This document shows positions 40,333 to 49,102 of a stretch of DNA of 64,000 nucleotides, one piece after another. How positions within the stretch are numbered: the stretch's first letter is position 1; each line of letters starts with the position of its first letter. A model generated the notes under the pieces. That model saw only the letters and a list, made by a program, of their open reading frames with translations. It was not told where the DNA came from and did not search any database. Origin of the DNA: Eutreptiella sp. 'Long Island Sound 2002' (lineage: Eukaryota > Euglenozoa > Euglenophyceae > Eutreptiales > Eutreptiaceae). Location: positions 137,360,306-137,424,305 of the forward strand of contig OZ038381.1 of NCBI GenBank assembly GCA_964036045.1, given 5' to 3'. The translations under genes were made by a program, and so were the position numbers.

Positions 40333-41445
40333 GGGAGCCACGAAAATCGCCCCTCCCCAGGCGATTTCAGGCATGATCCCCAGATTCCTGATCGACCATT
40401 ACTTGATGTAGGGTCGCTTGTCTCCTCTCCCCTGGATCCGGCAGCGGATCCTTCTGTTGTAGTGGACGAGGTTGGTGTACAGTCCAAGCACAGGGCCCGT
40501 CAGTTTGTCACAAAGCTGTGGGTCTCTGATTGCAAGGGAAATTTCCATCTCGCCACTTGTTTGTGTGACAATGGATCAGAGGTAAATCTCCAATCCAATT
40601 CATTCTTACCCGACGACTGCGTGTTTGAGTCGCCTCATCCTGTTACCCTCGAGGGAGTTTCTGGACATTCTCTCGCAGGTGGGCAACGCGGTTGTTATAT
40701 ATCAACTCATTTGGTCGCTCAAGACCTTTGGGAAGAAGGTAATGTGGAGGAAGTTGTCCTTAAGGATGACTACTTCTATCGTGCCGACATAAAGTATGAC
40801 CTTTACTTGGGCCATCCTTGGCTTCGCAAGAACAGGGTGGCGCCCGTAGGTCATCGACGTTGTTTTTTGCTGGAGTCAGGTCCCTTGGAGCGTCCTGAAT
40901 TTCGTTTTTTGCACGCAGGGTTTAAAAGTGCAGAAGAATTTTTGAAGCAAAAGGTGACACCAAAATTTGGCGAAGATGTCACCAATGCAGAGGTGAATGG
41001 GAGTGCAGATTACTCCCGAGAGTTAGAATGTCTTCGTAGGGACTCCCAGCCACGACGCCCTTCGCGCTGGCACTCTTCATCCTACAGAGTTGTCGACAAA
41101 TGGCGCGATGCAATTTGTGAATATTTTCATGAACACCATTCCTTTTGGCCACAGTATGATGCCTTTGCTAACCGCGAGAACAAGCGCTTTGATAAGTATT
41201 TTCGCGACGCTTGGACCCATAAATGGGACAAGAAGTTGTGGATTAATCCTCCGTTTCACTTAATCCAGCAGGTCATCCACAAAATCAAGCAAGATAAAAC
41301 CCAGGCAATTTTAGTTGTGCCCTTGTGGGACGACAAGCCTTGGTTTCAGGAATTACAAGACATTTGTGTAGATTACATCGAACTTCCCAGGAAGATTAAG
41401 CTGTATGCCAGGGACGACACAGGTCCCCTGCCACAGCGGTCCTGA
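40333..41445 (+). CDS. Element B protease and methyltransferase-like domain
   Basis: Residue numbers count from 40462. The protease has the active-site region TCLCDNGSEVNL near 36 (Asn replaces the usual Thr or Ser of DTG/DSG) and the late motif LYLGHPWL near 115. A second domain at about 228-310 reads QYDAFANRENKRFDKYF, then WINPPFHLIQQVI and AILVVPLWDDKPWF. The NPPF tetrad resembles the catalytic motif of Dam-type adenine methyltransferases, and the pattern matches the domain that DIRS retrotransposons carry after RNase H. The frame is in phase with the upstream gag tail across TAG 40330 and with RT across TGA 41443-41445. Confidence 0.85.
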   Translation, partial: GSHENRPSPGDFRHDPQIPDRPLLDVGSLVSSPLDPAADPSVVVDEVGVQSKHRARQFVTKLWVSDCKGNFHLATCLCDNGSEVNLQSNSFLPDDCVFESPHPVTLEGVSGHSLAGGQRGCYISTHLVAQDLWEEGNVEEVVLKDDYFYRADIKYDLYLGHPWLRKNRVAPVGHRRCFLLESGPLERPEFRFLHAGFKSAEEFLKQKVTPKFGEDVTNAEVNGSADYSRELECLRRDSQPRRPSRWHSSSYRVVDKWRDAICEYFHEHHSFWPQYDAFANRENKRFDKYFRDAWTHKWDKKLWINPPFHLIQQVIHKIKQDKTQAILVVPLWDDKPWFQELQDICVDYIELPRKIKLYARDDTGPLPQRS

Positions 41446-44400
41446 AGTTCGCTTGCATTCCTGGTGGATGGAAAGCTTTCTGACTCTAATTCTGCTGATT
41501 CTAGTACAGATTCCTGTGTTGGGTCTGAATCTGAGGTTGAGCGTGGTACTGATGATGAATCTATTTTTTCTGATTTTTGTCCGTCAGATACCCAAGGTGA
41601 TCCAACGTCAAATGGATCCGCCTCGTCTCCCTCTTCCCCAATACGATCGACATCGAAAAGAATCTTCAGTGCACGGGCGAAGAAAAATCTTAAATCGCGC
41701 CACAAATTCAGAGTTTTTTATGAAAAACCCCCTGTGGAAGCTTTCATAGATCTTTTCGAGGAGCTGGATCACGAAGATAATCTCTGGAATGTCGACACTC
41801 GACCCACCTATCTTCAAGAGGCAGTTGATACGGACCTGTTTAGGGACATCTGTAAGAAGATTCTTCCTGCCAAGGCCGAAGAAGTCGCCAAAGTTTTTTC
41901 GACAGTAATTCCTGGCGATCAGGTGGACACTGAATTGTGTTCCAAGGCAAGAGAAAAGATTTTTGAGGAACGGAAGGACACAACCCTTTCGGGGAAGTTG
42001 ATCAAAGACCCCCCTGTCCGTGGGCAGTTCGGTGAAGCCTTCATCAAGCTTCGTGAAGGGTACAAGGCGAAGAAACAGCGTCCTTATGAGAACCATGGAC
42101 ATAAACATGAGATCCTCAGAAAAATAATCGAGAGAAATCTCAGGGAATTTGGTTGGCTTGAGGGTTGTATGACCAGCGAATGGTGCTGTGCACCCTTCAC
42201 AGTCCCGAAGCCCCCGCCTGCAGACCAGAACACTATTGATGGTTGGCGAATGGTGGTTGATTTTCGCAACCTCAACGCCGAAACCAAGGCGGATTCACAC
42301 CCCCTGCCCCTCATTGAGGAGGAAATCGCCAAGAGGGCAAGAGGTCGTTTGTTTTCTGTGCTGGATCTCCGTCACGGCTTTCACCAAATGCCGTTGAGGA
42401 AGGACAGCCGACCTCTCACCTGCATTTGCACGCCATGTGGCCCAGTCCAATGGACGGTCATGCCCATGGGCCTGAAGAACGCCCCTTCATTTTTTCAAAG
42501 AATGATGGAGGATGTGCTTTTTTCAGCTCATCCTGAGCTTCGTGCCTTCGTGAGCATGTACATAGATGACATAATCATCGCGACGGAAGGGGAGGGACTG
42601 ACCGAAGCCGCGCTGGTGGCCCTACATGAAAAGCAGCTGAACCAAGTTTTGGACATTCTTGATGCTAATCAGCTGATTTGTGGGCCAAAGAAGGGAAAAT
42701 TATTTGTAAAATCAGTCGAATTTTGTGGTTCTCTCCTAGAGAATGGCACCCGACGACCCAGTCCAGGGAAGCTCATCGCTATTCAGAAGTGGAAGCGCCC
42801 TGAGACGATCACGGAGTTGAGAGGATTCCTGGGTTGTTGCAATTTTTACCACACTTTTGTGCCGAATTATGCCAAATTTGCTGCCCCCCTCACTGAATTA
42901 TTGAAGGTAGGGAGAGATGCGGGCAAGGCAGGTTCAAAGGTTCGTGTCAAGTGGACTGACGAGTGCGAGGAGGCCTTCCATCACTTGAAGGCGGCCCTCT
43001 GTGAAGTCGCCACGTTGCATGTCCCCCAATTCGACCGACCCTTCTACATTAGAACCGACGCTTCTAGGTACGCGATCGGAGCTGTCCTTGAACAGGTTGA
43101 TGAAGCCACCGGTGATCATTACCCTCTTGCATTTTGGTCTCGGAAGCTAGCCCCACGCCAAATGCAATGGTCGCCGCGTGAGCAAGAAACCTACGCCATA
43201 ATCTGTGCTTTAAAAAAGTACCAATCGTGGGTTGGCACCAATCGAGTCGAGGTCCTGACGGATCATCGATCTCTGGAGTATTGGGCCACCAAACACATTG
43301 ATACTGTCGCGAGCCCAGCTGGTCGACGGGCCAGATGGCACGAATTTCTCAGTCTGTTTGACCTCCATGTGTCGTATTTGCCTGGAAAACACAACACGGT
43401 AGCGGATGCTCTGAGCCGATGGGCTTACCCCGCCTCAGAGGGGCTGCAAAGTACCAACATCCATGGTACGGAGCAGGACCGCCATGTAATAATCGAATGG
43501 GATCAAGAAGAAAAGAAACTCATTCGACGTGCATGCATGCAATGCGCTGTTAAGCAGCACGCAGTACCGTGCCATGACATCACGGCCATCTCAGATCCGG
43601 CGCATGCTCATGAGATCTGCACCAAAACACTGAAAGTCGTGGAAAAAGTCACCGATCCCTCCTCAGGGAGTGTGAAACGGTTTGACTATACCCGACGAGT
43701 AAGTCGATTTCGGTTGATCCAGGGCATTAAGCGTCGAGATCCGGCCAAAACTCCACCCCTGCCGAAAGATTCCCTGATCATCCGTGACTGGACGTCCGAT
43801 TATCTGCAGGATCCCATGTTTAAAGAGGTCTTTGGAAATCTCAAATCCAAAGATGCTCACAAGGATGGGATTTTTGCTGAGTACTCGTTGGATGGGGGGA
43901 AGCTGTGGATCGAGGGTAAATTGTGCGTACCAGACGCCCTGGCCCCCCGAGTGTTAAACTGGTGGCATAAATGGGAGTCCCCCCACGCACATGGCCGTCG
44001 ACTGTGGTCGATGATTAAACATAGGTTGTTTGGCTCACGGCTATATACTCATTGCATGAAAGTAGCCGCCGGATGTGCCCAATGTGCTGTCTCGACGCCC
44101 CCCAGCGCGAAGAAGCACGGCCATCTGAGACCACATCCTATTCCGGAGCGCCTCTTTAACAGAGTCACCAGTGATTTTTTCTACCTTGGTGAGCTCGATG
44201 ACGAAGAGTGCCATTGGACAAATAAAAAAGTCAATGGTGTGCTCCTTATTCAGTGCCGTCATTCCGGCTACATTCAAGTGTTGCCTTGCAACATTGAGTC
44301 GATGACTGGCAAGGCTGCCGCCAAATGGTGCGCGCAGACCTGGATGGGAGGTTGGGACGTCCCATCCGAGGTGGTTACGGACTCAGGCAAAGAGTACACC

Positions 44401-45522
44401 TCCGAATGGTGGAGGGAATTATGTGCTCGCCTTGGAATCCACCACCTCAGGTGTGAAATCCACTCGCATCGAGCGCTGCCTGGCGAAAGAGCCGGCCGCT
44501 CTATAATTAATATGCTTCGTAAGGAGCTCGCGAGTGAGAAGGATTTCCACTGGCTTGAAGTTCTCTTCGCAATGCTTCGCCGTTACCACAACACGCCTTT
44601 GTATCATGGCCTTTCTCCAAATGAAATTGTCTTTGGACGAAAGAAGTGTTGGTGGAACATGCCGTTGAATAATCCTCGCCCCTGTAAAGATGCTTCGTTG
44701 TTTTTGGACGACGTCCAACGAGCAGATAAAACTGTCTCGAAATTAATCGAGAAGCATCAAGCTGACTGGCTTTGGGTCCAAAATCAAATCCGAAAAAACC
44801 CCCACAATTTTGAAGTCGATGATCGAGTTTGGCTTCCAAAATCCGAAACCACCCTAGACGGAGATGACAAGCTTCTTCCCTTGTGGGAGGGGCCATTCGC
44901 TGTTACAGCGCGTCTTGGTGAGAACAGGTGGAGGATTCGTGTGGATGTCAGCAGGGAAATTGACGTTTCGGGCGATCGCCTCAAGAGAGAGATCCCCTCC
45001 CCCAAGGATCGGGTTAAACCCCTTTTTTGGACTGCGAAACATTTGTCTGATCGGGTCATCGAAGGGGGGAAGTACGAACTCAAGAGGATTGTTGAAGCAA
45101 GACGTGACGCCAAGGGCGAATGGGAATTTCTGTGTGAGTGGAGGGGCTTTGATTCCAGTCACAACAACTGGGAACCAGCCCAATCTTTTGTCCATGGATA
45201 CACCAAGGGGTTCATCGACTTCCTCAAGAAGCACCCCGAAATTGGCGTACTCCTGACAGACTGTCTGTCGAAACCAGACAGACAAGTGGAGAGCGACGGA
45301 AAAAGACCTGTGGTGAATCGAGATCCAGCCTTTTACGGCCCTCAGCAGCCACATTCCAGGGCTGATCCGTCGATCCCCCCTCCTGCGGTCAGGCCAGCCC
45401 AGGAGCCAAATGAGAACCAAGCTTCGAGTTCGGCCGCTGATTTGCAGCGCCCAAGCCGTACGAGGGCCCGACCAGACAGGTTGGTGGTCACATGTATTCG
45501 TGCTTGGCCGAATTCGACTTGA
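41446..45522 (+). CDS. pol: Element B pol: reverse transcriptase, RNase H, integrase, chromodomain
   Basis: Residue numbers count from 41464. An acidic linker is followed by RT (WRMVVDFRNLNAET, FSVLDLRHGFHQMPLRKD, MPMGLKNAPSFFQRMM, catalytic YIDD near 365). RNase H has IRTDASRYAIGAVLEQ, REQETYAI and TDHRSLEYW. The integrase shows a His/Cys zinc region (ESPHAHGRRLW, GCAQCAV) and acidic residues in SDFFYLGEL, VTDSGKEYTSEWW and LPGERAGRS. The chromodomain has EFLCEWRGFD and NNWEPAQSFV. A Pro-rich tail ends TGA at 45520-45522. All catalytic residues are present and the frame is uninterrupted, so the enzyme part appears intact. Confidence 0.96.
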   Translation, partial: SSLAFLVDGKLSDSNSADSSTDSCVGSESEVERGTDDESIFSDFCPSDTQGDPTSNGSASSPSSPIRSTSKRIFSARAKKNLKSRHKFRVFYEKPPVEAFIDLFEELDHEDNLWNVDTRPTYLQEAVDTDLFRDICKKILPAKAEEVAKVFSTVIPGDQVDTELCSKAREKIFEERKDTTLSGKLIKDPPVRGQFGEAFIKLREGYKAKKQRPYENHGHKHEILRKIIERNLREFGWLEGCMTSEWCCAPFTVPKPPPADQNTIDGWRMVVDFRNLNAETKADSHPLPLIEEEIAKRARGRLFSVLDLRHGFHQMPLRKDSRPLTCICTPCGPVQWTVMPMGLKNAPSFFQRMMEDVLFSAHPELRAFVSMYIDDIIIATEGEGLTEAALVALHEKQLNQVLDILDANQLICGPKKGKLFVKSVEFCGSLLENGTRRPSPGKLIAIQKWKRPETITELRGFLGCCNFYHTFVPNYAKFAAPLTELLKVGRDAGKAGSKVRVKWTDECEEAFHHLKAALCEVATLHVPQFDRPFYIRTDASRYAIGAVLEQVDEATGDHYPLAFWSRKLAPRQMQWSPREQETYAIICALKKYQSWVGTNRVEVLTDHRSLEYWATKHIDTVASPAGRRARWHEFLSLFDLHVSYLPGKHNTVADALSRWAYPASEGLQSTNIHGTEQDRHVIIEWDQEEKKLIRRACMQCAVKQHAVPCHDITAISDPAHAHEICTKTLKVVEKVTDPSSGSVKRFDYTRRVSRFRLIQGIKRRDPAKTPPLPKDSLIIRDWTSDYLQDPMFKEVFGNLKSKDAHKDGIFAEYSLDGGKLWIEGKLCVPDALAPRVLNWWHKWESPHAHGRRLWSMIKHRLFGSRLYTHCMKVAAGCAQCAVSTPPSAKKHGHLRPHPIPERLFNRVTSDFFYLGELDDEECHWTNKKVNGVLLIQCRHSGYIQVLPCNIESMTGKAAAKWCAQTWMGGWDVPSEVVTDSGKEYTSEWWRELCARLGIHHLRCEIHSHRALPGERAGRSIINMLRKELASEKDFHWLEVLFAMLRRYHNTPLYHGLSPNEIVFGRKKCWWNMPLNNPRPCKDASLFLDDVQRADKTVSKLIEKHQADWLWVQNQIRKNPHNFEVDDRVWLPKSETTLDGDDKLLPLWEGPFAVTARLGENRWRIRVDVSREIDVSGDRLKREIPSPKDRVKPLFWTAKHLSDRVIEGGKYELKRIVEARRDAKGEWEFLCEWRGFDSSHNNWEPAQSFVHGYTKGFIDFLKKHPEIGVLLTDCLSKPDRQVESDGKRPVVNRDPAFYGPQQPHSRADPSIPPPAVRPAQEPNENQASSSAADLQRPSRTRARPDRLVVTCIRAWPNST

Positions 45523-47160
45523 AAGAACCACATTCTGCTCAATCCACTGTTCATTCTTTCTGTTTATGTCATGATGTGGAGAACTGCGAATGTTTGATAA
45601 TTTGACGTCAATCAATCAATTTTTCTTTGGTCTCCGTTCGGTAGCGTATCGAAAGTCGAAAACCGAAAGCCACGGAGTGTGCTGCCGTGTTCAGAAAAAA
45701 CCAAACTCAGGCTTAATTCAGGCAGATTCGGGGTAATCTTGTCTCTGTTGGTCTGTGCATCTTTGGAATTTGGCTACTCGTGCAGATGGAAGCAATTGTA
45801 CATAGTAAAAACGCTGGCCAGCGACATTCACCCCTACAGGCACCGCCTGTAGTACTGGCTGCACCAGATGCGACGCCAGGAACTCAGATCTTATCTTCAT
45901 TTGCCGTGATGCGGAAGCCAAAGTCCAGATTCAGATCCAGGATCCTCAAATGTGCCTTGAATTTCTCAGGTTTGTCCATCATTCTGCCACTGTTGTGCAA
46001 AAGCCAGACGTCAATTGTTCAGACAACCTTCACATAGGAGCTCTAGGGACTTCTAACAGCAACCTCTGAAGTCCGTAAGCTTCGTTGTATTTTTGGCACA
46101 CGCCAATGTGAGCTCAATCCGACCTGGAACTGTCAAAAATGGTGAATCTAAGTGTCTTGTGGGACTCAATCGAAAGATGGGCCTTGTCCAAGTCGATTGA
46201 CAACGCCGCCACTGTAAATACGGTGTCTCTCAGTTATATACTGTCAGTAAAGCGCCTTCAGCGAACCTTCGGCTCGTTACATGCCAAGGATCCAGGGCTA
46301 TCATGTCCCATCATGATGCATCATCACATGATCCACATTTTGATGGAATCTGTTGGATGCTCGCGAACCAACGTGCCGGAAAGCACAATTGAGCTGAATA
46401 AACGACAATATATATTAACTTTAGTCTAAACGAAGGTGTTAGTAGTTTCAGTTGTAGACATTCCGCTTCATTTCATCTCCGTCTCATGAATTTGTCTCAT
46501 TTTAGGACATTCTAGGTTGATTACCTTGTCTTCTCCCCTCATTCCTCGAAGATCTGTTTAGATCTAAGTGAACAGAAAAACATCCCTACCTTCTGTGGTT
46601 CACTTAGGGCATGCAGACTTCATCTGTATTTGTTTACCCTCTCTGTGATTGCTTAATCTCCTCCATCTCTGTTCAAATTGATTCAGCAAGATTGAATTTT
46701 GTGATCATCCACCAGATGCGCCAAATCTGAAGCACATGCTGCACTTTTCAGAACGAGAAAAGCGGGAATAACACGATGTAGAGTTCGGCGAGGACACCGT
46801 AGCGTGCCCGCGACAGCGAAACTGTGCCAGAGCGCTGAGATGTCACTCCAATTCCTGATCCCCCCACTCAATCCACCAATAATCTACCTGATTCTCAACC
46901 AATGCATGGTTTGGTATCGATTCTCGATACGTTTACATGCTTTTTAGCCCTTAACCTAATGTTTTACTGCACGGAGGACTGTTCGTCACTCCTCATTCTG
47001 TCTCATTTCAGGTTCATCCATCCTGATTCAGTGCCAATTCAGCCCAAATCAGGTCAGATTAAGCAGATTTCGCCCCATCGAGGCTACATTTCTATTTTTT
47101 GCTGGGACTTACCCGCACTACGTTCTTCGTTGACGTAGCGACACACCCCAGTGTGTTTTT
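45523..47160 (+). other. Element B 3' untranslated region
   Basis: There is no conserved ORF in 1.6 kb. An inverted repeat at 46564-46607 (CTAAGTGAAC...GTTCACTTAG) could form a hairpin. The region ends at the polypurine tract. Confidence 0.65.
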
Positions 47161-47170
47161 GGAGGGGGAG
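47161..47170 (+). other. Element B polypurine tract
   Basis: GGAGGGGGAG directly precedes the 3' LTR start TGTAAG. Confidence 0.9.
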
Positions 47171-47702
47171 TGTAAGTGCGGCTAGCCCCATCTGCACAGA
47201 TTTTCAGACATTCTGTCCAGATTGGCTACATTTTGGTCATTTTCTTTGCTTCGGCGGAATCGCTGCCTCGCAGCTCAGTCTCAGGATCAGACCTATATAT
47301 TTCTGAGATGCCGGATCTGATTCCGCGGTCCATTCCCCGTAAATCCGCCGCGTTCCGATCATTTAGCTGGAATCGCCATTTGCCGCTGACGCGCGCTCGC
47401 GGGCCAGATCGGCCAAACATTTTTCATAATTGGATTTATATAAATCTTTTCAGACAGTTTTGGACACTCAGATGTATTTAGAATAATCCGCATCAATTTT
47501 CTTCATAGACTGGGATTTTCTGCCGGATAACACTCAACATGGACCTTGCTTCAGTTGTTGCTGCTCTCGCCTCCGTTGGTGTCCGAGTATCCGGTTCCAC
47601 CCCCAATAGCAGCGTTCAGGGAGACTCCTCGCGTGCCTGCCCCACTGGTCTTGCCGGCCCCGAGCCCTCCGGCACCTTCCACGACCCAGGGCAGCACTTT
47701 CA
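47171..47702 (+). repeat. Element B 3' LTR
   Basis: 532 bp, three differences from the 5' LTR that I can see, followed by the TGGGA target duplication at 47703-47707. Minus-strand frames that run into it from element C are chimeric and end in the LTR. Confidence 0.95.
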
Positions 47703-47707
47703 TGGGA

Positions 47708-49102
47708 TAGGTCTCCCATACGTCCTTGCTTCAGTGGCCATGAGCTGCGGGTAGGCTTCGCGTAGCATAGCTTTTTCGCCACCAACTTCCTCTTGGAATC
47801 CACATACTCCCTGAGCCTGGATCGAGGGTCCAGCTCCTCATCCACGGGGTCTTCCACCCTCATAGAGAGTAGGGGTTTTAGTGGGGCGACGTACTCGGCG
47901 TTCTCCACTTCCTCCACCGCGGTCTGCAGGAAGAAGGCGTCGTGCTCAGTTTCGTCGTCTGAGTGGATAGAGCTAGGTAGCTCGGATAGTCCACACTCAG
48001 AGACTCCATCAGGTACAGGTACATGACAGGGAGAGTTGGGGGCGTAGGTGTCAGTCACGACGTACTCATCTCCTCCGGGTGTAGTTTCAACAGCATCTTG
48101 AGGTCGTAGACGATCCTTCAAGTCACCCAAGGCGAGTCCATCGCTTTCACGTTGTATAGCCTGGACCAGAGTCGGGTCCAGGTCCTCCCAGGGAATGGTG
48201 GTAAGACTTCCGTCCACCATGCTGAGCATACTCCCCCATCCGGGCTTACCAATAGGCGTCTTGCGTCCCAGAGGCACGTAGATGGCCTCATCAGGTAATC
48301 GCACCGAGCTGATAGTCAGCTTGTCAAGGAGGGTTCGCCAGTACTCGTTGCCCCCATGGGCTCCCCAATCGGGGGAACACAGGACCATACGGGAACGTTC
48401 CAAGGCCACCTTGGTCAGCACTTTCCCCAGTTCACTGAATCTGGGGTTCCCGTAGGCCATCCCGAAAGAGGGCCAGTAAAATTTGTAGCTGCAGTTCTTC
48501 CCCTTGCTGCAGTATAGGTCCAGTACATGCTGCTTGTTGCTGGCGAACAGCTCCACACTTAGGTCTTCTCGAGAGTAACCCAACTCCTTCAGACCTTGGT
48601 CTAGGACTTCCCCCAATAGTTGATAGTCCTCAGTTTTGGAGGCCGCCATCATGTTCGAGGGCTCCTCCTTCGATAGTCTCAGGTAACTCGAGGTATGTTC
48701 CGACTGCTCCAGTGGCACAGACTCTCTGCCACTGCCGTGGTCCACGTACAGGAGGTAGGGCGCTTGCAGCGTCAGGGATTGTATCTGGGAGTGCTGCACG
48801 AAGAAGTCAGTACCCAGTACAAAGTCGAAGGCCTCAGTGTCCATCACATAGAACCGATGGGCGATAGTTCGAGAGCCCATAGGTACCTCCACTTCACAGT
48901 CCCCGCAGCTGTGCACCACATGTCCATCCCCCATGCGTATAGCGGCGGTGGTCATGGTGTTCTTCAGGCTCCCACAAGGTAAAATTTTCTTGGCCACTAT
49001 AGATATTGTGGCGCCAGTATCCAGTACCCCCAGGTATTCACGTCCCCCTAGTCGGATACGTACCCAAAACACCAGGTCTTGGGTGCCACCAGAGCGTCCC
49101 CG
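47708..49102 (-). CDS. Element C protease, methyltransferase-like domain and linker (disrupted by B)
   Basis: Residue numbers count from 49072. The protease has GVLDTGATISIVAKK near 15 and FDFVLGTDFF near 82. The methyltransferase-like domain at about 173-260 reads LSVELFASNKQHVLDLYCSK, then MAYGNPRFSEL and MVLCSPDWGAHGGNEYW; its tetrad is NPRF. A linker rich in Asp/Glu follows. The frame is in phase with gag across the TGA at 49103-49105 and with the RT part at 36924 once B and one duplication copy are removed. B therefore splits this polyprotein gene between the linker and RT. Confidence 0.9.

Larger units (their letters stand above)
36930..47702 (+). mobile_element. Element B: chromodomain gypsy retrotransposon nested in element C
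   Basis: Identical-length 532 bp LTRs (36930-37461, 47171-47702) differ at three positions that I can see. The target duplication TGGGA lies at 36925-36929 and 47703-47707. The LTRs begin TG and end CA. The primer site (37462) and polypurine tract (47161-47170) are in place. The interior encodes gag, protease, methyltransferase-like domain, RT, RNase H, integrase and chromodomain in one orientation, with one frame change and two in-frame stops. It is opposite in orientation to its host element. Confidence 0.96.
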
